This document shows positions 1 through 6,065 of a stretch of 21,264 bases of DNA, in pieces. The position numbers were made by a program, and so were the translations under genes. How positions within the stretch are numbered: the first letter of the stretch is position 1; the number at the start of each line of letters is the position of its first letter. Source of the stretch: an uncultured Luteimonas sp. (GTDB lineage Bacteria > Pseudomonadota > Gammaproteobacteria > Xanthomonadales > Xanthomonadaceae); assembly GCA_938008415.1 (NCBI GenBank), contig CALLKI010000032.1:1-21264 (forward strand), read 5' to 3'. The notes beneath the pieces were generated by a model. The model was given only the letters and a program-made list of their open reading frames with translations. It ran no database searches and had not been told where the DNA came from.

Positions 1-48
1 TTTTGTTGCCTCGAGAACAACAATTCTGCCGGGTCGGCCGTGCGCCTC

Positions 49-67
49 TCTCCCCTCAGTTGGGAGA
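49..67. other. Short inverted repeat near the left edge
   Basis: TCTCCC (49-54) and GGGAGA (62-67) form a 6-bp inverted repeat with a 7-base loop, beyond the rpmG terminator. A second small repeat, TTGTT (3-7) with AACAA (16-20), lies to its left. No gene is visible in the first 78 bases. The repeats could be structural or chance. Confidence 0.3.
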
Positions 68-78
68 AGAACCAAAAT

Positions 79-102
79 AAAGCCCGGCTTGCGCCGGGCT
101 TT
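79..102 (-). terminator. Intrinsic terminator of rpmB-rpmG
   Basis: The 10-base arms AAAGCCCGGC (79-88) and GCCGGGCTTT (93-102) are exact reverse complements around a 4-base loop. Read on the minus strand, the hairpin is followed by a T-rich tail (TTTATTTTGG). It lies about 65 bases after the rpmG stop. The plus-strand tail turns C-rich after three Ts, so the main direction is minus. Confidence 0.85.
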
Positions 103-167
103 CCCCTGTCTGCTGCCGCACCCCGGGAAGGGGGCGGTCCTGGCCCACCGGGGCCGGGCGGCGCAGG

Positions 168-332
168 TTACTTGATCTTGCCTTCCTTGTAGATCACATG
201 CTTGCGGATGACCGGGTCGAACTTCTTGATCTCGATCTTGCCCGGCGTGTTCTTCTTGTTCTTGTCCGTGGTGTAGAAGTGGCCGGTGCCGGCCGACGAA
301 ATCAGGCGGATCTTGTCGCGCTTGCTTGCCAT
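168..332 (-). CDS. rpmG: 50S ribosomal protein L33
   Basis: This encodes a 54-residue basic protein of the large ribosomal subunit. The sequence starts MASKRDKIRLISSAGTGHFY and ends KHVIYKEGKIK, which is characteristic of proteobacterial L33. It contains no cysteine, so it is the C-minus (zinc-independent) form. It lies 13 bases downstream of rpmB in the same direction. A GGAG Shine-Dalgarno (complement of 342-345) sits 9 bases before the ATG. The rpmB-rpmG pairing is the usual gammaproteobacterial arrangement, and the pair ends at the terminator at 79-102. The identification is secure. Confidence 0.97.
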   Translation of the reverse strand: MASKRDKIRLISSAGTGHFYTTDKNKKNTPGKIEIKKFDPVIRKHVIYKEGKIK

Positions 333-345
333 GGTGTCCTACTCC

Positions 346-582
346 TCAGACCTTCTCGCCACGCTTGCGCAGCTCGGCGAGGACGGCGTCGATGCCGTTC
401 TTGTCGATGGTGCGCAGGGCAGCCGTGGAAACACGCAGCTTCACCCAGCGGTTCTCGCTGGCGACCCAGAACCTGCGCTCGTGCAGGTTGGGAAGGAAAC
501 GGCGACGGGTCTTGTTGTTCGCGTGCGAGACGTTGTTGCCGGTCGTCGTACGCTTGCCGGTGACTTGACAGACTCGGGACAT
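346..582 (-). CDS. rpmB: 50S ribosomal protein L28
   Basis: This encodes a 78-residue large-subunit ribosomal protein. It begins MSRVCQVTGKR and continues with TGNNVSHANNKTRRRFLPNL, the classic L28 signature, and it ends RKRGEKV. I chose the ATG at 582 because family members start with MSRVCQ and because a GAGGTG Shine-Dalgarno lies a few bases upstream (around 587-592). Longer in-frame extensions upstream run into non-conserved, low-information sequence. It is the first gene of the rpmB-rpmG pair. A strong SD-mimic hairpin lies about 30 bases upstream, at 612-630. The identification is secure. Confidence 0.97.
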   Translation of the reverse strand: MSRVCQVTGKRTTTGNNVSHANNKTRRRFLPNLHERRFWVASENRWVKLRVSTAALRTIDKNGIDAVLAELRKRGEKV

Positions 583-818
583 TGCACACCTCGACAGAGT
601 GTCCGTGGTTACCTCCTTTGGCCAAGGAGGCGGCGGCCCCGGCGGTCGCGCACAGGGCGGACCGCCACGCAATGCGGGAATCGCTGCGCTGGGCGGGCGG
701 AATCGCGTTTCCGGCCCGGGACCGGTCCAGGGCATGGGCAGGCCGCAGCGAGTCGACCATTATGGCGGATATCCCCAGTCCGGACAAGCACTTGGGGTGT
801 CCGGCCCGCGGGCGGGGG
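583..818. other. Intergenic region, rpmB to acyltransferase
   Basis: This 236-base stretch lies upstream of rpmB and downstream of the lipid A acyltransferase gene. It should hold the rpmB promoter and the acyltransferase transcript end. A -10-like CATAAT (minus strand, 764-759) is visible but has no convincing -35 partner. A 7-bp inverted repeat (CCGGACA 780-786, TGTCCGG 798-804) could end the acyltransferase transcript but lacks a T tract. No coding sequence is supported. Confidence 0.5.
612..630 (-). promoter_or_regulatory. SD/anti-SD hairpin in rpmB leader
   Basis: The arms CCTCCTT (612-618) and AAGGAGG (624-630) are perfect reverse complements around a 5-base loop. On the minus strand one arm is an ideal Shine-Dalgarno (AAAGGAGGT) and the other an anti-SD copy. 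No start codon sits at normal spacing; the rpmB ATG is about 30 bases further on with its own GAGG. It could be a translational control element in the rpmB leader. The role is inferred only from sequence and position. Confidence 0.4.
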
Positions 819-1736
819 TCAGGGCCCGTAGGGCGAGCGCCCGTCCGGCTGGCGCTTGAACCGGCGGTGGATCCACAGGTACTGCGCCGGCGCGGCGCGG
901 ACCATCTCCTCGATCCCGGCGATCACCCGGGCGGTGTCCGCGGCCGGGTCGGTGCCCGGGAAGTCCGGCAGGGGGCGCAGGCCCAGGGTGTAGCCGCCGT
1001 CGGGACGGCGGACGTGCTGGAACAGGACCACGGCGGCCCCGGACAGCCGCGCCAGGGTATGGGTCGAGGTCAGGCTGTGCGCCGGACGGCCGAAGAAGGG
1101 CACGTACACCGCGTCGCCACGGCTGGGGTCCTGGTCGGGGGCGTACCACAGCAGCCCGCCCTGCCTGAGGTGGCGGACCGCGCCGCGCACGTCCTGCTTG
1201 GGGAACATCGCCGCCGCGTAGCGGGCGCGGCCGCGCCGCACCGCCCACTCCATGGCCGGCTCGGCGTGCGGCCGGTACATGCCGGCGAGCGGCACGTGGT
1301 CGCACATCAGGCGCCCGCAGATCTCCAGGGTGGTGAAGTGCCCGGAGACCACGATCACGCCGCGCCCGGCGGCGCGCGCGGCCTCGATGTGCTCCAGGCC
1401 CTCGACCACCAGCCCCCGGCGCATCGGCGCGACCGAGCCCCACCAGGCACGCCCGAACTCGAACAGGCTGGTGCCCAGCGCGGCGAAGTGCTCGCGCAGC
1501 AGCGCCTCGCGCTCCGTGGCGCCGAGTTCCGGGAAGCACAGCTCGAGGTTGCGTTCGGCCACGCGCCTGCGCCCGGGCAGGAGCAGCCGCAGCAGCGCGC
1601 CGATGGCGCGGCCGAGCATGCGCTGCAACGGCCACGGCAGCCTCGCCGCCGCGGCCATCGCGCCGATGCCCAGCCACGCCGGCCAGTGCCGGGGCCCGAG
1701 CGGGGGACGGCCGGCAGGACGGGTTCCGGATGCCAT
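819..1736 (-). CDS. Lipid A biosynthesis acyltransferase (LpxL/HtrB family)
   Basis: This encodes a 305-residue inner-membrane acyltransferase that adds a secondary acyl chain to Kdo-lipid A during lipopolysaccharide synthesis. The catalytic HX4E motif is present as HFTTLE (His133, Glu138). Further family blocks are YRP (154-156) and the GLLWYAPDQDPSRGD...PFFG stretch at about 194-216. A hydrophobic N-terminal segment at about 18-55 fits a membrane anchor. Length matches the family (about 300). It is divergent from waaA, whose product makes the Kdo-lipid A acceptor, which supports the role. The ATG at 1736 has no Shine-Dalgarno, but a TACACT -10 box lies exactly six bases upstream, suggesting a leaderless transcript. 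Which acyl chain it transfers cannot be read from sequence. Confidence 0.9.
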   Translation of the reverse strand: MASGTRPAGRPPLGPRHWPAWLGIGAMAAAARLPWPLQRMLGRAIGALLRLLLPGRRRVAERNLELCFPELGATEREALLREHFAALGTSLFEFGRAWWGSVAPMRRGLVVEGLEHIEAARAAGRGVIVVSGHFTTLEICGRLMCDHVPLAGMYRPHAEPAMEWAVRRGRARYAAAMFPKQDVRGAVRHLRQGGLLWYAPDQDPSRGDAVYVPFFGRPAHSLTSTHTLARLSGAAVVLFQHVRRPDGGYTLGLRPLPDFPGTDPAADTARVIAGIEEMVRAAPAQYLWIHRRFKRQPDGRSPYGP

Positions 1737-1742
1737 GCGCGC

Positions 1743-1748
1743 AGTGTA
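1743..1748 (-). promoter_or_regulatory. -10 box of the acyltransferase gene (leaderless)
   Basis: TACACT on the minus strand ends six bases before the ATG at 1736, so transcription would start at or next to the A of the start codon. There is no clear TTGACA-like -35 at 17 bases. The call rests on spacing and on the mirrored arrangement for waaA. Confidence 0.45.
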
Positions 1749-1768
1749 GCGGCCCCGGGCAATCCCGT

Positions 1769-1774
1769 TATGCT
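1769..1774 (+). promoter_or_regulatory. -10 box of waaA (leaderless)
   Basis: TATGCT ends six bases before the waaA ATG at 1781, predicting a start of transcription on the AUG. The gap contains no Shine-Dalgarno. It mirrors the opposite-strand TACACT for the divergent gene inside the same 44-base intergenic gap. Confidence 0.5.
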
Positions 1775-1780
1775 TTGCGG

Positions 1781-3088
1781 ATGCGGGCCGATCTCACCGA
1801 ACGACTGCTCCGCGGCCTGTACTCGGCGGCGCTGTACATGCTTGCGCCGGTCACCATCTACCACCTGGTCTGGCGCGGTTTCCGGCAGCCGGCGTACTTC
1901 GAGCGCTGGAGCGAGCGCTACGCGCGCTACCCGACCCCGCCGGTGGAGACGCCGGTGTGGGTGCACGCGGTGTCGATGGGCGAGGTCAACGCCGCCGCGC
2001 CGCTGGTCAACGCGCTGCTGGCCTCCGACCCTTCGCGGCGGGTCCTGGTCACCACGATCACGCCGACCGGTTCGGACCGGGTGCGCGCGCTGTGGGGCGA
2101 CCGGGTCGAGCACGTGTACCTGGCGTACGACCTGTCCGGCGCGGTACGGCGCTTCCTCGGGCACTTCCGTCCCCGCATCGCCCTGGTGCTGGAGACGGAG
2201 CTGTGGCCGAACCTGCTGTTCTGCTGCCGCGACGCCGGGGTCCCGGCCTACATCGTCAACGCGCGGCTGTCGGAACGCTCGCTGCGCGGCTACCGCGTGC
2301 TGCGGCCGCTGCTGTCGCGGGCGCTGGGCACGCTGCGCAGGGTGGTGGCGCAGTCGCAGGGCGACGCCGAGCGGTTCGTGCGGCTCGGCGCGCCGCCCGG
2401 GCGCGTGGTCGTGGCCGGCAACCTCAAGTACGACATCGCGATCGACGTGGACGCGCTGACGCGCGCCGCCGGCGAGTTCCGCGCGCGCATCGGCAACCGG
2501 CCGGTGTGGATCGCCGCCAGCACCCACCCCGACGAGGAGGAGCCGGTGCTGGAGATCCACCGCAGGCTGCGCGAGCGCTGGCCGGACCTGCTGCTGCTGT
2601 GGGCGCCGCGCCATCCCGAGCGTTTCCGCCCGGTGACCCAGCGCTGCGTGGAAGCCGGGTGGCGCGTGGCCACGCGCACGCTGACACGGTGGCCCGACCC
2701 GGACGACGCGGTGTTCGTGGTCGACACCATGGGCGAGCTGCAGCTGTTCTACGCCTGCGCCGACGTCGCCTTCGTCGGCGGCAGCCTGCAGGCCATCGGC
2801 GGCCACAACCTGCTGGAGCCGGCGGCGGTCGGCACGCCGGCGGTCACCGGGCCGCACCTGCACAACTTCGCCGACGTCGCGCGCCAGCTGCGCGAGGCGG
2901 GCGTGCTGCGCGTGGGCGCGGATGCCGGGGAGGTCCGCGCGCACCTCGAGGGCCTGCTCGCGGACGACCAGGGGCGCAGGCGCATGGGCGGTATCGCCAG
3001 GCGCCTGGTGGAGGAGGGACGTGGGGCCCTGCAACGCACGCTCGAGGTGATCGCCGAGGACCTGCCCCGCGACACGGCGCCGGAGTGA
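1781..3088 (+). CDS. waaA: 3-deoxy-D-manno-octulosonic acid (Kdo) transferase
   Basis: This 435-residue GT30 glycosyltransferase transfers Kdo from CMP-Kdo to the lipid A precursor at the inner membrane. The N-terminal hydrophobic segment at about 13-31 (YSAALYMLAPVTIYHLVW) matches the WaaA membrane anchor. The acceptor-side motif HAVSMGEVNAA carries the catalytic Glu68. Further marks are LVLETELWPNLL, NARLSERS, GNLKYD, and the C-terminal GGSLQAIGGHNLLEPAAVG donor-binding block. An upstream in-frame ATG at 1730 would add 17 unconserved residues and overlap the divergent acyltransferase gene. The ATG at 1781 (MRADLTERLLRGLY) fits the family start. It ends at a bidirectional terminator shared with tolC. 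The identification is strong. Confidence 0.95.
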   Translation: MRADLTERLLRGLYSAALYMLAPVTIYHLVWRGFRQPAYFERWSERYARYPTPPVETPVWVHAVSMGEVNAAAPLVNALLASDPSRRVLVTTITPTGSDRVRALWGDRVEHVYLAYDLSGAVRRFLGHFRPRIALVLETELWPNLLFCCRDAGVPAYIVNARLSERSLRGYRVLRPLLSRALGTLRRVVAQSQGDAERFVRLGAPPGRVVVAGNLKYDIAIDVDALTRAAGEFRARIGNRPVWIAASTHPDEEEPVLEIHRRLRERWPDLLLLWAPRHPERFRPVTQRCVEAGWRVATRTLTRWPDPDDAVFVVDTMGELQLFYACADVAFVGGSLQAIGGHNLLEPAAVGTPAVTGPHLHNFADVARQLREAGVLRVGADAGEVRAHLEGLLADDQGRRRMGGIARRLVEEGRGALQRTLEVIAEDLPRDTAPE

Positions 3089-3102
3089 CCGGGGAAAAAA
3101 GA

Positions 3103-3127
3103 AAAGCCGGCGCGTTGCGCCGGCTTT
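3103..3127. terminator. Bidirectional intrinsic terminator, waaA / tolC
   Basis: The 11-base arms AAAGCCGGCGC (3103-3113) and GCGCCGGCTTT (3117-3127) are exact reverse complements around a 3-base loop. It lies between convergent waaA and tolC. The minus-strand exit is very T-rich (TTTTCTTTTTT), so it should stop the tolC transcript strongly. The plus-strand exit has three Ts and then Cs, so it is weaker for waaA. Confidence 0.85.
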
Positions 3128-3151
3128 CCCGCATGGGTCTGATGACGCGCC

Positions 3152-4492
3152 TTACAGCTGTTCCGGCGCGGTCACGTCCACCGTCAGCAGCCGGTTGAGA
3201 TCCTGCACGGTCGAGGCGTCCAGCGTGCCGGCGGCCTGTTCCAGCAGCAGGCGGTTGCGCAGGTAGTTGTACTTGGCCGCGGCATAGGCCTGGCGTGCGC
3301 TGAACAGGTTCTGCTGGTTGATCAGCACGTCGATGACGGTGCGGGTGCCGACCTCCAGCCCGACCTGCGAGGCGTCGTAGGCGCTCTGCGCGGACACCAG
3401 CGCCAGGCGCCGTGCCTCGACCTCGCTGATGCCCGCCAGCAGCGCCTGGTAGGCGTAGCGGGTGTTGCGCTCGATCGCACGGCGGGTCTGCTCCACCTGG
3501 TCCAGGGCGATGTCGCGGCTGGCGATCGCCTGGCGCACGCGCGACTGGGTCGCGCCGCCGGAGAAGATCGGCACGGTCAGGGTCAGGTCGATGGAATTGC
3601 CCTCGTCCTCGCCGAAGCGGAAGCCCGGGGGCGCCACGGTGTCAGGCGAATACCAGTTCGCGCCCTTGCTGTAGCGTGCGCTGATGTCGAGCGTGGGCAG
3701 GTGGCCTGCGCGCGCGGCGGTGACGTTGTGCTCGGCGCCACGGGCCGCGAGGCGGGCGGCCTGCAGGCTGGGGTTGTTCTCGACGGCGCGCTGCACCCAG
3801 GCATCGACGTCGCCGCCTTCCGGCAGGACCGGACGGAAGTCGTCGGGCAGCGCCTTGAGCACGGTGACCGGCGTGCCGGTGATCTCGGCCAGCGCCTGGT
3901 AGGCGTCCTTGAGCGCGTTGCGGGCGATGATCGTGTTGGCGCGCGCGGCATCGTACTGGGCGCGGGCCTCGTGCACGTCGGTGATCGGCGCCAGGCCGAC
4001 CTCGAGCCGCTTGTCGGCGTAGTCGAACTGCTTCTGGAATGCGGCCTCGGCGGCCTCTGCGGCCTGCAGCGTCTCCAGCGCGACCAGCACGTCGAAGTAG
4101 GCGTTGGCGGTGCGCGAGATCAGGTCGTCGTTCGCCGCCTCCAGGCTGTAGTCGGCGGCCTCGCGGTAGGCGCGCTCGGCGCGCAGGCGGGAGATCGCGC
4201 TGAAGTCCACCAGCGGCATGCCCACCGAGGCGCCGTAGCTGCGGCTGCGCGAGGTGCCGGTGGCCCCGGCGCTGTGGGAACGGCTGAGGCTGGCCGAGCC
4301 GTTGAGCTGCGGCAGCAGCGCGGCGCGCGCCTGCACGTAGCCCTCGCGCTCGATCTGCCGGTTCGATTCGGCGATGGACAGTTGCGGGTCGTTGTTGCGC
4401 GCCAGCTCGTAGACCTGCATCAGGTCTTCGGCGTGGGCGGGCGAGGCGGCCAGGATGCCGGCCAGGGCGAGGGGGAGGATGCGGCGGATCAT
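3152..4492 (-). CDS. tolC: TolC family outer-membrane channel protein
   Basis: This encodes a 446-residue outer-membrane efflux/secretion channel that works with RND or ABC pumps and with type I secretion. A signal peptide (MIRRILPLALAGILAASPAHA, cleavage after about residue 21) is followed by EDLMQVYELARNNDPQLSIAE. The internal duplication typical of the family is seen as repeated long helices ending in NNDPQL near the N-terminus and ENNPSLQAARLA near the middle. Conserved late blocks are GLEVGTRTVIDVLINQQNLFSARQAY and YNYLRNRLLLEQAAG. The ATG at 4492 was chosen for the signal peptide and the nearby GGA; the longer in-frame extension is antisense to nothing conserved and overlaps the upstream gene. 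It is 13 bases downstream of the methyltransferase gene, in the same operon. It is also a likely partner for the RND pump at 6066-10295. Confidence 0.93.
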   Translation of the reverse strand: MIRRILPLALAGILAASPAHAEDLMQVYELARNNDPQLSIAESNRQIEREGYVQARAALLPQLNGSASLSRSHSAGATGTSRSRSYGASVGMPLVDFSAISRLRAERAYREAADYSLEAANDDLISRTANAYFDVLVALETLQAAEAAEAAFQKQFDYADKRLEVGLAPITDVHEARAQYDAARANTIIARNALKDAYQALAEITGTPVTVLKALPDDFRPVLPEGGDVDAWVQRAVENNPSLQAARLAARGAEHNVTAARAGHLPTLDISARYSKGANWYSPDTVAPPGFRFGEDEGNSIDLTLTVPIFSGGATQSRVRQAIASRDIALDQVEQTRRAIERNTRYAYQALLAGISEVEARRLALVSAQSAYDASQVGLEVGTRTVIDVLINQQNLFSARQAYAAAKYNYLRNRLLLEQAAGTLDASTVQDLNRLLTVDVTAPEQL

Positions 4493-4505
4493 GGGAATCC
4501 TTCGG

Positions 4506-5168
4506 TCAAAGCCTGAACTCGGGGGCCGGCTCGGCGCCGGCGAGGTACGGCAGCTCGGTCTCGAACAACGACTCGACCTGCACGTCGTTGACATCCTGGC
4601 CCGTCCTGCGCACCAGCACGGCTTCCATCGCCGGGGCGCGCCCGCGGACCACGAACATCCGGCCACCGGGACGCAGCCACTCCAGGAAACGTGACGGGAT
4701 GGTGTCGACGGCGCCGGAAACGCAGATCGCGTCGAACTGGCGGCCGGGGTTCCACGCGAACGCGTCCGCGGTCCCGACGCGCACGTTGGTGATGCCCTGG
4801 GCCTGCAGCCGGGCGCGGGCCGCGTCCACGAAGTCGGCGTGGCGGTCGATCGTGACCACCTCGCGCGCCAGGGTGCCGAGGCACGCGGCGAGGTAGCCGC
4901 TGCCGGTGCCGATCTCGAGCACCGCCTCTTCGGGCTGCGGCAGGAGGGCCTGCAGTGCACGGCCTTCGACCACCGGCTTCATCATCTGTTCGCCGTGTCC
5001 CAGCGGCAGCGCGATGTCGGCATAGGCCAGGGTGCGGTGGATCTCGGGCACGAAGGCCTCGCGCGGCAGCGTCGCCATCGTCTCGAGCACGCGCTCGTCG
5101 AACACCTCCCAGGGACGGACCTGCTGTTCGACCATCAGTTGCCTTGCCTTGGCGAAATCGAAAGTCAT
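4506..5168 (-). CDS. Protein-L-isoaspartate O-methyltransferase family protein
   Basis: This encodes a 220-residue SAM-dependent methyltransferase. The glycine-rich SAM site is clear (AVLEIGTGSGYLAACL), followed by the acidic VTIDRH strand end and the DAICVSGAVDTIPSRFLEWLRPGGRMFVV core. The N-terminal MVEQQVRPWEVFDERVL and REAFVP match the PCMT family. The block that carries the catalytic serine/threonine in classical Pcm (GxGQTISxP) reads LGHGEQMMKP here, so isoaspartate repair activity is doubtful. I chose the ATG at 5168 (MTFDFAKARQLM). The alternative ATG at 5204 lies inside a TAGAAT -10 box and would add 12 unconserved residues. It is first in an operon with tolC. It may be a divergent family member with another substrate. 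Confidence 0.85.
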   Translation of the reverse strand: MTFDFAKARQLMVEQQVRPWEVFDERVLETMATLPREAFVPEIHRTLAYADIALPLGHGEQMMKPVVEGRALQALLPQPEEAVLEIGTGSGYLAACLGTLAREVVTIDRHADFVDAARARLQAQGITNVRVGTADAFAWNPGRQFDAICVSGAVDTIPSRFLEWLRPGGRMFVVRGRAPAMEAVLVRRTGQDVNDVQVESLFETELPYLAGAEPAPEFRL

Positions 5169-5202
5169 CGCTCTTGTTTCCAGGGAATCGGCCGGGTGCA
5201 CC

Positions 5203-5208
5203 ATTCTA
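5203..5208 (-). promoter_or_regulatory. -10 box of the methyltransferase-tolC operon
   Basis: TAGAAT on the minus strand lies 34 bases before the ATG at 5168, leaving a short 5' leader of about 28 bases that contains a GGA. No convincing -35 is seen. The box overlaps the alternative ATG at 5204, which argues against that start. Confidence 0.45.
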
Positions 5209-5296
5209 CGGCCTTGCGCGCGCGGCCTCCGCGGATCATGGCCGTGGCCCGCCCCCGGCCTGAGTGCCGGAAGTCACCACGATGCCCTGACAAGGG

Positions 5297-5986
5297 TCAT
5301 GTGCCCCGCGGCGTCCGCGGACGTCCGGCGGACGCGTACGCGCGCAGGAACATGTCCACGGAGGCCTGCAGGTGCTCTTCGATGCGCCCGGGGTCCGGAT
5401 CGTTGCAGACGCCCATCACCATCCGGGCGTGCGGTTCACCCTTCAGCAAGGTGAAGAACTGCGAGGAGGCGCGGCCCACGTCGGGGATGTCCAGCTCCCC
5501 GGCCTCGATCCGGCGCTGGAGCAGCCTGGCGAAGGCGTCGAGCGTGCGCTGCGGCCCGGCCTCCCAGAACAGCCGCGGCAGCTCGGTGTCGATCCGGGGC
5601 GTGCACAGCACGCGGTGCCCGGCGATGCCCTCGGGCGAGCTGACCATGGCGAAGAAGGCGCTGGCGATCTCCAGCAGCCGCTCGCGCAGCGGGGTGCCGG
5701 GCGAAGGCTCGAACAGCGCGTCGGGCAGGGATTGCTCGCAGTAGGCGCGGACCACCTCGCCGAACAGCGTGGACTTGTCGCCGAAATGGCTGTAGACGGT
5801 GAGCTTGGAGACCCCGGCCTCGGCGGCGATCTGGTCCATGCTCACGCCGTCGTACCCGTGCCGCAGGAACAGGCGGCGGGCGGCGTCGAGGATCGCCGCG
5901 CGCTTGTTCGGATCCTTGGGGCGGCCCGGGCCAGCCGGTTTCGGAGGCACCGTTTGCAGATTCTGGCTGGAACTGGACTGGCGCAT
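5297..5986 (-). CDS. TetR/AcrR family transcriptional repressor
   Basis: This 229-residue DNA-binding regulator probably represses the divergent RND pump operon and itself. The N-terminal TetR helix-turn-helix spans about residues 29-78, with ILDAARRLFLRHGYDGVSMDQIA then EAGVSKLTVYSHFGDKSTLF. The C-terminal ligand-binding part (PRLFWEAGPQRTLDAFARLL, FFTLLKGEPHARMVMG) resembles the AefR-like TetR C-terminal domain. An N-terminal tail of about 28 residues precedes the HTH, rich in Ser/Gln and then Pro/Gly. The ATG at 5986 has no Shine-Dalgarno, but a TAGTAT -10 lies six bases upstream, so the mRNA is probably leaderless. The palindromic operator at 5994-6015 lies right at this promoter. The layout resembles MexL/MexJK. 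The ligand is unknown. Confidence 0.92.
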   Translation of the reverse strand: MRQSSSSQNLQTVPPKPAGPGRPKDPNKRAAILDAARRLFLRHGYDGVSMDQIAAEAGVSKLTVYSHFGDKSTLFGEVVRAYCEQSLPDALFEPSPGTPLRERLLEIASAFFAMVSSPEGIAGHRVLCTPRIDTELPRLFWEAGPQRTLDAFARLLQRRIEAGELDIPDVGRASSQFFTLLKGEPHARMVMGVCNDPDPGRIEEHLQASVDMFLRAYASAGRPRTPRGT

Positions 5987-5992
5987 GGGACA

Positions 5993-5998
5993 ATACTA
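5993..5998 (-). promoter_or_regulatory. -10 box of the tetR gene (leaderless)
   Basis: TAGTAT on the minus strand ends six bases before the ATG at 5986, placing the transcription start on the start codon. It is almost entirely inside the operator palindrome (5994-6015), which is consistent with autorepression. Confidence 0.5.
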
Positions 5999-6015
5999 GA
6001 CCAGACGGTTCAGTA
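5994..6015. promoter_or_regulatory. Palindromic operator for the TetR repressor
   Basis: The arms TACTAGACC (5994-6002) and GGTTCAGTA (6007-6015) match as reverse complements at 7 of 9 positions, separated by AGAC. The size and ACC-N4-GGT core are typical of TetR-family sites in front of RND pumps. It sits in the 79-base divergent gap, overlapping the tetR -10 and lying just upstream of an A/T-rich -10-like stretch (TAAATATAC, 6014-6022) for the pump operon. One repressor dimer pair here could shut both promoters. Confidence 0.65.
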
Positions 6016-6065
6016 AATATACCATCGAGGCACCCGTGCCCCCTCCCGACGCAGGTGAGTCTGCC

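Noticed and set aside
582..2459. A 625-codon plus-strand open frame across the acyltransferase gene
   Set aside because: No domain is recognisable. It covers the antisense strand of a gene with an intact catalytic motif and crosses into waaA out of frame.
5169..5204. Upstream ATG at 5204 as start of the methyltransferase gene
   Set aside because: The ATG falls inside a TAGAAT -10 box, and the twelve added residues are not part of the conserved fold.
5255..5296. Small hairpins after the tetR stop (5255-5270 and 5285-5296) as a terminator
   Set aside because: Stems are only 4-5 bp and no T tract follows, so I could not support a terminator call.
6036..6065. GTG start at 6036 for the pump adaptor
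   Set aside because: It would put ten residues before the lipoprotein signal peptide. The ATG at 6066 has a good AGGTGA ribosome site.
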